The notes below the pieces were generated by a model. It saw nothing but the letters and a program-made list of their open reading frames with translations. It had not been told where the DNA came from and did no database searches. Positions 55,896 through 64,000 of a DNA stretch of 64,000 nucleotides are shown here, piece after piece. The position numbers and the translations under genes were made by a program. The number at the start of each line of letters is the position of its first letter. The stretch's first letter is position 1. The stretch spans positions 8,556,001 through 8,620,000 of the forward strand of contig NC_083876.1 in the NCBI RefSeq assembly GCF_032452875.1, in the 5' to 3' direction. The DNA is from Bos javanicus. Taxonomy: Eukaryota > Chordata > Mammalia > Artiodactyla > Bovidae.

Positions 55896-56590
55896 GTTAG
55901 TTATCTATGGCTACATAACAAATTATCACATATTAAACGTTTTAAAGCAATGCTCCATCATGACCGCGCAATTCTATAGGCCAAAGATGTGGCTGGATTC
56001 TCTGTCCAGAGTCTGGCAAGGCTAAAGCCAAGGTACCAAATTCATTGGAAAAGACCCTGATGCTGGGAATGATGGAGAGCAGAAGGAGAAGGGGGTGACA
56101 GAGGATAAGATGGTTGGATGGCATCACTGACTCAATGGACATGAATTTGAGTGAACTCTGGGAGATAGCAAAGGACAGGGAAGCCTGGCATGCTTCAGTC
56201 CATGGCGTTGCAAAGGGTCAGACATGACTAAGTGAATGAACAACAATGACCAGGCAGGGCTGCAGTTCTCATATGGGGTTCGGCATCCTATGTCAAAGTT
56301 GCTAGGTTTTGGCAGGGCTCCTCTGACTTCCCACACAGCCTCCTCCACCTTCAAGCCAGCAGCAACATAGGAGTCAACACACTTTGAATTCCTCTGGCTT
56401 TCTCTTCTATGTCTTCTCTGACTTCCAAAGGACTTAGGTGTCAAATGGGCTCACAAAAACCAAGATAATCTCCCTACTTCAAAGTCTACTGATTAGTAAC
56501 CTTAAATACATCAGCAGAGCTCCTGTCTAGCAGTATGTAGTCAACTATTTGATTGGAAAACTAGAGAATGGGAATTATAGGATACAGAAT
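55896..56590 (-). mobile_element. Ancient ERVL/MaLR-type LTR, split by BovB
   Basis: Antisense LTR start 'gttagttatctatggctacataacaaattatc' order at 55899-55926, continuing after the BovB at 56253 ('ggcagggctgcagttctc') and including 'cttcaagccagcagcaac' (56350) and 'gataatctccctacttc' (56463). Subfamily not determined. Confidence 0.6.
56040..56252 (+). mobile_element. BovB (copy 16), 3' end only
   Basis: Sense 3' UTR from 'tcattggaaaagaccctgatg' to 'gacatgactaagtgaatgaac'. About 210 bases, diverged tail. No TSD resolved. Confidence 0.88.
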
Positions 56591-56794
56591 TCTGCCTCCC
56601 ACAAGGTCTAAAATACTCAAGCAAAAGGCATTAACATGTGGCTAAGTGTTGTTCAAACTTGTTCTTTTAAGCAACTATATAGAGAGAGTGAAACATAAAA
56701 AGAGAGAGAAAAGGAAAAAACAAACAAAACTGCTAACCATCTTGATTTTTTGCCTTGATTCTGGTTTTAGTAATAGACTGAAAGTAAGTTCGGA

Positions 56795-56945
56795 AAAAAG
56801 TTTAGGTCTGGAAACTCTCAGCTCTACGTATAGTGGTGAAATTGGGGGGCATTATTTAATGTCAGAGACTCAGTTTCCTCATTAGATAAAGAGTGAATAA
56901 TAATAATAGTGTTTTATAGGATTGTTATGAGAATCAAACATGACC
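56795..56945 (+). mobile_element. MIR SINE
   Basis: 'gagactcagtttcctcattag' (56865), 'aataataatagtg' (56898) and 'ggattgttatgagaatcaaac' (56919) in MIR order. Confidence 0.7.
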
Positions 56946-57463
56946 ATTTCCAAAAAGTTTTTTTTTTTTTTTAACTGTAAAGCCTGAAGCAAATGTGTGT
57001 TGTTAAGATCATCACAAATAGTTTAAGCCTACTTCAGAGACAATCAGAGCACCCAGCCCCACCTCCCCTTAACTGAATAATCACCCTGGAGGACAAATGA
57101 ATTCTGACAACCAAGCAACCAAGGGGATATTCCTGTGAGTGCATGAGTGTGAGCATGTGTGTCAGAGAGATACACTATGTTAAAATTGTGCTCTTCTAAG
57201 TCAGTGAGCAACATAATAAGGCTAGGGAAAATTCTGATGAAAGAAGTGCAACAAGAAAGCCATAAAGAAAAATCTGAACAACTCTCTGAGAACCAAGCAA
57301 GGAGGGGTAAAGCCCTAACAGTGGAAACAAAATCAAAGAATTTTCAACACTTAAAAAATCATCTTCTGTCATCATCTGCCCAGAAGACCTTGCAGATCTG
57401 TCTGAATGGTTAGGGTCAGCTTCATTTGATAAGAAGCAAACAGAAGTAATCACACAAATGAAC
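56946..57463. other. Unassigned sequence
   Basis: Contains a T-run (56960-56972) and a GTGAGTGCATGAGTG-like stretch (57134-57165). An 84-residue plus frame (57159-57413) has no recognisable domain. Confidence 0.4.
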
Positions 57464-57465
57464 TG

Positions 57466-57732
57466 ATGGCACCCCACTCCAGTACTCTTGCCTGGAAAAT
57501 CCCATGGATGGAGGAGCCTGGTAGGCTGCAGTCCATGGAATCACTAAGAGTCAGACACGACTGAGCGACTTCACTTTCACTTTTCACTTTCATGCATTGG
57601 AGAAGGAAATGGCAACCCAGTCCAGTGTTCTTGCCTGGAGAATCCCAGGGACGGGGGAGCCTGGTGGGCTGCCGTCTATGGGGTCACACACAGTCGGATA
57701 CGACTGAAGCGACTTAGCTGCAGCAGCAGATC
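57466..57732 (+). mobile_element. BOV-A2 SINE dimer
   Basis: Two monomers with the TTTCACTTTTCACTTTC linker (57574-57590) and a short GCAGCAGCAG tail (57720-57729). First monomer slightly 5' truncated. Confidence 0.92.
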
Positions 57733-57734
57733 TT

Positions 57735-57850
57735 ACATAACATGCATTATGAGTAAGGCACTGTTCTAAATTCTTTATTAATATTAACTCATAATGACAA
57801 CTCATCTTGATAACAACCCTATAAAGTTGAAATATTATTATCCATATTTA
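57735..57850 (-). mobile_element. MIR SINE fragment
   Basis: Antisense MIR tail and core: 'aaggcactgttctaaattc' (57755), 'aacaaccctataaagttg' (57813), 'tattattatccatattt' (57833). It was cut by the BOV-A2 insertion. Confidence 0.7.
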
Positions 57851-58044
57851 TATTAATAGAAAAACAAAATATAGTAATTTATTTCAAAAAAAATTTTTGT
57901 ACAAAATGAAGAACATTTTTCCCCAAATAGTGTTCTCTCTTTCCATCACTTTTGCACTTTATATCAAGAAAAGATTTGAAATGCAATTGCTTAAGGATTT
58001 GTCCTAGTAAAAATGACAAAACATAGTCAAACTGATTATTTTGC

Positions 58045-58533
58045 AGGGAGAAGCCAATTCCAACTCCATATTGGAAACCGTTTCTTTGACATGCTTTTCT
58101 TGCTTTTGTTATTACAGTTATACGTATGGACTGCTTCAGAGGACCCTGTCCCTATGCCTGACTGTTAAACTGAAGTCTTTGTTCAGCTCACAGAGAGATA
58201 ATCTGACCCTGCCCACCTGGGAATAGCTACAACAAAAAGAAGAGATTAATACACCCCTTCCAAAGGCTGGCCCTTTCCAGAGATGCTTTGCAAGACTGAA
58301 GCCCCGTTCATTTTGGTTTCTCATTGCTTCTCTATCTCTATCTCTCTGTCTCTCTCTCTCTTTCTCTCTGTCTCTCTCAAATGTTCTGGCATCCAGATCC
58401 TGACAAGATGGTTACAATGAGTCTACCTTCCTCTTGGTCAGCCAGCTTTTCAAATAAAGTCATATTCTTTGCCTTAACACCTCATCTTTTGGATTTATCA
58501 GCCTGTTTTTCAGGGACTTGGTGACAATTACAG
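58045..58533 (+). mobile_element. ERV LTR (ruminant type), plus strand
   Basis: A unit with U3-like part, CT-rich tract (58325-58379), AATAAA at 58453-58458, and a U5-like end 'cttaacacctcatctttt...gggacttggtgacaattaca' (to 58533). The poly(A) signal and terminal region are as in ruminant gamma-type LTRs. No internal ERV sequence found on either side, so it is probably a solo LTR. 5' boundary approximate. Confidence 0.6.
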
Positions 58534-59024
58534 TAAAATCTTTAAAGCAAACAGGTTTAACCCATACAAAATGCACTGTGATTAGAGGTAGTATTTTGAT
58601 TTTCTAAGTAGTGTCCGTTTTAGCCAAGGTAAGTTTCTTCCCCACACAATAAAACGTGCCCAAGTTGTCTTTTTTATTTACTATGTCTCTTGAGCAGTAT
58701 GGTTCTTTTCTACATTTTAAAAGTACGTGCGGTTCAAATGCCTTTATTTTATTCTTACTATTTTTATTAAACGTGATAGAAATCTGCCATTTCTGTTTCA
58801 AAGCAGGAAAGGCATGTTCTTGGTCTATTTTCTCACATTTTACTTTTCCAACAAAATTTTCTAAAATTTCTCTCCATTTATTGTGCTATTTCAAGGTTAG
58901 GCTAAAAAAAAAATAGAAAAAAAAAGTCAACGTGATTGATTGTTCTGCCTTACTCTCTCCTCGTTAGACACACAATTTACTCGAGTGTGATGCTACCTAG
59001 TAAATATGCCTGGTATTTAAGTCA
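58534..59024. other. Unassigned AT-rich sequence
   Basis: No repeat family recognised; an A-run lies at 58904-58925. Confidence 0.4.
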
Positions 59025-59310
59025 GTTGCATAACAAATACCATAAACTGAATGAACTATTGACACCAGAAATTCACTCCTCACTGCTCTGGAGGCTGGAA
59101 ATCTGAGACCAGAGAGCAGTATCACAGTTGCGTTCTGGTGAGCACCCTCTTGTGAGCTGCAGACAGCTGACTTCTCACTGTGTCCTCAGAAGAGAGCCCA
59201 GCTAATACTCCTTACCTCCCAAAGAACCTGACCTTAACCATTAGTTGAGGGGTAGGTTTTCAAAATATGAATTTTGGGAGGGACACAAGCATTTAGTGCA
59301 TGACAATGGG
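59025..59310 (-). mobile_element. MaLR LTR (MST/MLT1-like)
   Basis: 'gcataacaaataccataaactg' (59029), 'ctctggaggctggaaatctgag' (59086), 'tcactgtgtcctcagaag' (59176) and 'atgaattttgggagggacacaag' (59268) in antisense MaLR order. Confidence 0.75.
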
Positions 59311-59929
59311 TTTATTCTGAAAGTTCACAGGTGCAAGTAAGAGAGATAACAAATAGCTGACACTCCTCATTTAAACAGAAAGGTGGTTTTGAAGAGTTCG
59401 TAAATTTAAATTTTATTTTGCAATTTTATATTTCGAGTTCCAGATTTGTATCAAACCTTTACTTTAAATGTATTTAACATCATTATCAACATTAGCCAGC
59501 AGGTAAAAATATATTGTATGTAAAAGGACATGGCATTTGAGATCATATCTCTTTGAAAAGTTAACCTACTTAGCACTAAAATTAGACACATTTTCTTTAA
59601 GAGTTCAGGAGAAAGAATATTCACTAAGAGCCAAGCTGCCAAAATATGGATGTTTTATGACCATTTTATTTGCCTCTCACACAAATATACCTGAAGTTGT
59701 TCTTCTGAAAATATTTAACAAGCGGCCACCACCATGGTCCTAACACAGTTGGCTTAAGTGTTGCATCCTCAAGATCAGCTGAAGACTGCGAATGACAAGG
59801 TCCACATTATGCTGAATTTGAGAATTCATTCATTGAACCCTTTCTGACCCAGGCGCCAAACTTTCCAATAACTTATGCAGAGTATTTTATAAATGTGAAT
59901 CACCATCTGAGTGTAAGGTGATACAACTA
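59311..59929. other. Unassigned sequence
   Basis: No gene or repeat recognised. Confidence 0.4.
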
Positions 59930-60145
59930 CAGACAATAATAATAGCAGCTAATGTTTATTTCACGCTATTTCCCAGATACTCTTATAAACACTTTCCAGC
60001 TATTAGTCATTATCTTTGTTTTAAAAACAAAGAAGCTGAATCCCAAGAGGTTGAGTTGCCCAGGATCACAAGCTAGTAAGTGAGAGTCAGCACTGGAATT
60101 ATGGCAGTCTACTCACAAATCCATATTCCTAATCACACAGTTCTG
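59930..60145 (-). mobile_element. MIR SINE
   Basis: Nearly complete antisense MIR: 'aataatagcagctaatgtttattt' (59939), 'aaaacaaagaagctgaatccc' (60024), 'ggatcacaagctagtaagtg' (60063). Confidence 0.8.
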
Positions 60146-60384
60146 AATCAAAATTCTCTACAATGAAGAGGCAATGAAGCTCCTCCCCCTTAAAATCTAA
60201 ACCTCCTGAAAACTGTTCTTAATGAAAAAACTCACTCCTAAATATTTATGTGTTACGTATGTATTGATACTTAATGAATTATCTCAAAGTCTGCCACCTG
60301 AAAACAATGAGACAGTGTTATTACAGTTTCTGAAGGTGAGGGATTTTTAAAAAAATTATATATATACACTTTATTTGTTTTTGG

Positions 60385-60482
60385 TTAGGTGGGATCCTAG
60401 TTCCCAAACCAGAAATCAAACCTGCAGCCCCCTGCAGTGGAAGAATGGATTCTGAACCACTGGATCACCAAGGAAGTCCCTG
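60385..60482 (-). mobile_element. CHR-type cetartiodactyl SINE
   Basis: Antisense tRNA-like head: 'ggatcctagttcccaaacc' (60393), 'aaatcaaacctgcagcccc' (60413), 'aaccactggatcaccaaggaagtccc' region to 60480. It belongs to the older cetartiodactyl CHR family, not to Bov-tA. Confidence 0.75.
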
Positions 60483-61352
60483 AAGACCCTGAATCTAAGA
60501 GCAGCTCAGCTGGGACTCTGACCCAGGGTCTCCCATCTGCTCTCCATTAGTCATCTGAGCATGTGTGTGGGACCACGGACCTGCTTCAGGATGGTTTACT
60601 TACATGGCTGTTGGCCTCAGTTTCTGGCCTCAAACCTCTTCATAAGGATAGTTGAGCATCCTCATGACACGATAGCTGGCTTCTCCCAGAGCAAGTGATC
60701 CAAAAAGAAAGGGCAAGGCAGAGACCATGAACCTTGTAACCCAGCCATGGAAGTCGTATACCATGAATCCTTCTTTAGCCCATCACTAGAAGTGAATCAC
60801 TAAGCCCAACCCAAACTCAGAGTAGGAAAAGAGGCTCTTTGTTGAAGGAAATGTCAAAGAATTTTGCACATCTATAAACCACCACTCATGTCTTTCTTAT
60901 TGCAAATATTCTAAATGATTCTGGCTCTAGATCATCTTTTGTCCCTGCTCTCTTGACTTTATTTCAATGTGCCCTTAAGGGCTGAACTAATCAGAGCTGG
61001 ATGCTCCCCCCTGCCCCAGGTCACTATTCATACCTATTGGAAGGGCCCCTACCAGAGGATATACACCACAGCAGATATTCACCCAAACCCTGCGCTATAG
61101 CCACGTGAGCCCCTGAATATCCTGTTCCTACTGCCTTGACCAAATTAACAAATAAACAAAATTTGTTGCAGACTCCAATTGTCAGCAATCCTCCCTGGAT
61201 CTCAGGATCCTCCTACCTGCCGTGGTCCAGAATCCTCCACTCAGGTGTGTGGGGTAGTCAACTTGCCTTTCTACCTGCTCATCCTGTAGCACCATCTCCT
61301 CAAAGCTTCACTCTCAGCTGGCACTGAAGGGTAGACCCTCTCACTATGACCC
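60483..61352. other. Mostly unassigned; possible ancient LTR part
   Basis: 60655-60800 ('gctggcttctcccagagcaagtgatcc', 'catggaagtcgtataccatg' order) resembles an antisense ancient LTR/MaLR-associated sequence, not firmly assigned. The rest shows nothing recognisable. Confidence 0.35.
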
Positions 61353-61649
61353 AGGTTTTCTCAACCTTGGCCCTAGTTACATTTTATCTTCAGTAGTCTG
61401 GGAGATGCTGAGGGACAGGGAGGCCTGGCATTCTACAGTCCTGGGGTCACAAAGATTTGGCAACTGAATAACAAATGTTCTTATGCTTTTGTGTGTGTGG
61501 AGGGCCGTCATTATTGTAGGATGGTTAGCTGCATCTCTGGGCTATACCTATGAATAGCACCCCCTGGTTTTGCTAAAGAAAAAAGTCTGCAGACATTGCC
61601 AAATATCCCCTGGGGGACAAAGTGTCCTTGATTGAGAACCACTGACTCC
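61353..61649 (-). mobile_element. MER20 (hAT-Charlie) with a BovB tail inserted
   Basis: Antisense MER20: 'ttctcaaccttggccctag' (61357), 'gtaggatggttagctgcatctctggg' region (61516-61541), 'cagacattgccaaatatcccctggggg' region (61591-61617) and 'gattgagaaccactgac' (61630-61646). The 78-base BovB piece at 61399-61476 lies between the first two. Confidence 0.85.
61399..61476 (+). mobile_element. BovB (copy 17), 78-bp tail
   Basis: Sense 3' end 'gggagatgctgagggacaggg' to 'ggcaactgaataac'. Among the shortest BovB insertions in the window. TSD not clear. Confidence 0.8.
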
Positions 61650-62040
61650 AGCTATTATGAGTGCAATTGGCTGAGTGAGAGACATGAGAGTCTTACCAGA
61701 TAAAATATGTGCAAAGTGTTGACCTAAAATAGGTTGCCAGATATTTCTCCAGCAAAATCAATTTTACTCAGGATCAGCAGAGAATTGCAATTCGGGGTCT
61801 GCAAACATGGCAAGCCACGTGCCAGGCCCCCGCAAAAGTGGAGACAGCAACCTCGTAGAGGGAAAGAAAGGTGGGAAAGCTGGAGTAAACAAAGGGTCCA
61901 TGGCTTTCCTTGGCTGAGGAAAGAGAAGTCTTTCTCCTTGTTGGGTTTTCTGTCATCACAGGGCATGAGAGCTCCCCCTGCTGGTCTTCCCACTCTAGTT
62001 ATTTTTTTACAAGCACTACATCCCATTCTTCATATATGAG
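61650..62040. other. Unassigned sequence, maybe LTR-derived
   Basis: Moderately GC-rich. A 101-residue plus frame (61734-62039) overlaps a 100-residue minus frame; neither has a domain I recognise. Could be part of an ERV LTR; not called. Confidence 0.35.
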
Positions 62041-62049
62041 TTGGAGTTA

Positions 62050-62262
62050 GTGAAGTCGCTCAGTCGTGTCCGACTGTTTGCGACCCCATGGACTGTAGCT
62101 TATCAGGCTCCTCCGTCCATGGGGTTTTCCAGGCAAGAGTGGCAAACCTGGAGTGGGTTGCCATTTCCTTCTCCAGGGGATCTTCCCGACCCAGAAATCA
62201 AACCCAGGTCTCCTGTATTGCAGGCAGACACTTTACCTTTTGAGCCACCAGGGAAGCCCAAT
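62050..62262 (-). mobile_element. Bov-tA SINE, antisense, 9-bp TSD
   Basis: Full-length antisense SINE ending 'gccaccagggaagccc', flanked by TTGGAGTTA at 62041-62049 and 62263-62271. Confidence 0.94.
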
Positions 62263-62549
62263 TTGGAGTTAAGCAGGAAAGATTTCAGTACATTATTAGT
62301 TTAGATGGTTGTCTCTTCAGTTGCTGCTTGGCTTTCCTTACACTAGCTGGTTTCTGAGAGGGAAGACGATCTCTACACAAAGGTTTTGGTATGTTTTCTC
62401 AAGGCTACAAATACTTGAGGAATCTGGGAAAGTAGAATAAGAATAAGGATAGTAGAAAAAGCAAACTTGTTTTTCCATGTTAAAGTTATTTTAGGATACT
62501 TATTAAATGTTCATCTTTCTGTTTAAGGGAAACTTTACTGAGTGGTATG

Positions 62550-62670
62550 CATGTGCATGTCACTTGCCTAACCATTTTCTAAAAATGTGAACTCATTTAA
62601 TACTTTTAACAACCCATGCAACAGACATTATCCCCATCCTTGTGACACAGGAAGAAGCTGAGGCAGAGAT
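62550..62670 (-). mobile_element. MIR SINE fragment
   Basis: 'aactcatttaatacttttaacaaccc' order (62590-62614), 'acattatccccatccttg' (62625) and 'aggaagaagctgaggcagag' (62649) in antisense MIR order. The 62272-62549 stretch before it is unassigned. Confidence 0.7.
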
Positions 62671-63239
62671 ATCATCTTCCTTAATAGCTATTTTTTAAAT
62701 TGCTTTAAAGATCTCTCTTCTCTCTGTTCCCAAAGGGCTTTGCTTTTGTTCACTAATAATTCTCACTTTTCTCTACCATGATTCATGTTAAGCTTTGAAA
62801 ACTTAAAAAAAAAATCAAGAAGTTCAGGGGTACAGCTACCTCTCCATTATCTGGAGGGAAACAATAGAAGCCAGAATCAGTAAGACAAGGAAAGCAACCC
62901 AACTAGAGATGCCAGCACAAGAGTGAACAGGAAAGTGGTTTTGATTCTGAGAGGGTCGGGGGGCAGCTGAGCGAGTCTGGCAGGAAACCAAGATGGGAGG
63001 GTGAAGACAGGGTAAAGAGAGGTATTTCTGCAAGGATAGGGCAGATGTCCTTAACACAAGCTGGCTCTTAGCAGAAAGTTGACCATTGGCTTGAATGCAA
63101 AGAGGAACTCACCTAAAAAAACCACGGTCAGCATTCAACTGTTCCTAAGAAAGTATAACCTGTTGGATGACTCTGCAAATAATTATTGAGTGTCTACTTT
63201 TTATGTCCAGTCATGCTATATGTGTCAGCCTCCTTACTT
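62671..63239. other. Unassigned sequence
   Basis: No repeat family or gene recognised. Confidence 0.4.
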
Positions 63240-63708
63240 GCTTTTTTCAAAAGCCATCAACAGCTCACAACTGCCTCCTTAGCTCAGTAATAAAGATCTT
63301 CTATAATCTGACCCCATCCTACTTTCTCAGCACAATCATTGCTCAATATGCACCAAATTGATAAACTTCCATTTTCTATGAAATGCCTTTTCCACCACTA
63401 AATGTGTAGTTTCCTCTGCTTAAAATGCCCTTTCCCCAATATGTGCTCTGTCAAAATGTTACCATCCTTCAAGGACCAGATCAAACACCTCCTCAACCAT
63501 TATTCAATTTCTAATTAACTCCAATTGGAAGTACCTTCCAACTCTGACATCTATAGCACTGTTTCTACCTCTTTGAGGAACTTTTCAAATGTACCCGCTA
63601 TAATAATAAGTCGTGTGTCTGTCTATCCAGGCACTAACTAGTGAACCTCTTAAGGGGAGGAACAAGTTTTGTTCATTTTTGTCTACAAATTTTGAAAATC
63701 ATACATTG
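63240..63708 (+). mobile_element. L2 LINE 3' region
   Basis: Plus-strand L2 order: 'ctataatctgaccccatcc' (63301), 'accatccttcaaggaccagatc' (63461), 'atagcactgtttctacctc' (63552) and 'gtgaacctcttaaggggagg' (63641). Ancient mammalian LINE. Confidence 0.75.
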
Positions 63709-64000
63709 TTGCTCAGTAGGTAAGTCCTGTCTAACTCTTTGCTGCCCATGGTCTGCAGCATGCCAAGCTTCCCTCTCCTTCATTATCCCCCATTTCAGTT
63801 CAGTTTAGTTGCTCAGACATGTCTGACTCTTTGCAACCCCATGGACTGCAGCACGCCAGGCTTCCCTGTTCATCACCAACTCTCAGCACTTGCTCAAACT
63901 CATGTCCATTGCGTAGTGATGCCATCCAACCATCTCATCCTCTGTCATTCCCTTCTCCTCCTGCCTTCAATCTTTGCCAGCATCAGAGTCTTTTCCAGGG
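63709..64000 (-). mobile_element. BovB copies 18 and 19, the latter running off the window
   Basis: 63709-63794 is an old antisense BovB tail fragment. A second, younger antisense copy starts at 63796 (TTCAGTTCAGTTTAG) and continues past position 64000 with the 3' UTR and the start of the C-terminal coding part. The tail-to-head junction means two separate insertions. Confidence 0.85.

Noticed and set aside
61734..62039. 101-residue frame overlapping a 100-residue antisense frame
   Set aside because: No recognisable domain in either direction; probably chance frames in GC-richer, possibly LTR-derived sequence.

Overview
This window looks like intergenic DNA from a ruminant, most likely a bovid. 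The diagnostic evidence is the repeat content: at least 19 pieces of the RTE-type LINE BovB, more than a dozen tRNA-Glu-headed SINEs of the Bov-tA/BOV-A2 family (several with AGC-repeat tails), artiodactyl L1 3' ends, and older mammalian repeats (MIR, L2, MaLR LTRs, MER20, L1M/L1ME). I found no exon of a functional protein-coding gene on either strand. Every long open frame I could interpret is a piece of a BovB or L1 reverse transcriptase, or a processed pseudogene. All family names come from recognising consensus motifs by eye; no search was run.

Layout. Positions 935-12585 are a nested stack. An old minus-strand L1 (called L1-A here) was entered by a second L1 with a 5' inversion (L1-B, 3561-7655). 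L1-B then received a retrocopy of myosin regulatory light chain (MYL12), a SINE and two BovB copies. Positions 12590-16372 are a near-full-length but broken BovB followed by SINEs inserted in one another. Positions 16373-29098 are AT-rich, with ancient L1ME, MIR and Tigger-like DNA-transposon pieces, two BovB insertions with target-site duplications (TSDs), and the longest repeat-poor blocks. Positions 29099-32285 hold a BovB with an internal deletion and a minus-strand LTR split by a young L1. That L1 carries a 5' end of 5S rRNA at its far side, the most unusual object in the window. Positions 33262-44318 alternate BovB (up to 2.1 kb), ancient L1M and short young L1 tails. Positions 44319-49317 are a 5.0-kb plus-strand L1 with an internally scrambled 3' region. 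Positions 51588-54549 are an older, nearly complete BovB. Positions 54561-64000 are mostly old MaLR/ERV LTRs, MIR, MER20 and L2, and the window ends inside another BovB.

BovB pieces add up to about 17.7 kb (roughly 28 percent of the window), 13 on the minus strand and 6 on the plus strand. Nearly all are 5' truncated. TSDs that I could read directly date the nesting order. The sequences do not work together as a pathway. The biology on display is target-primed reverse transcription and its accidents: twin priming, template switching, capture of cellular RNAs, and insertion into earlier insertions. I did not find a new gene system, and the findings concentrate on unusual retrotransposition products.
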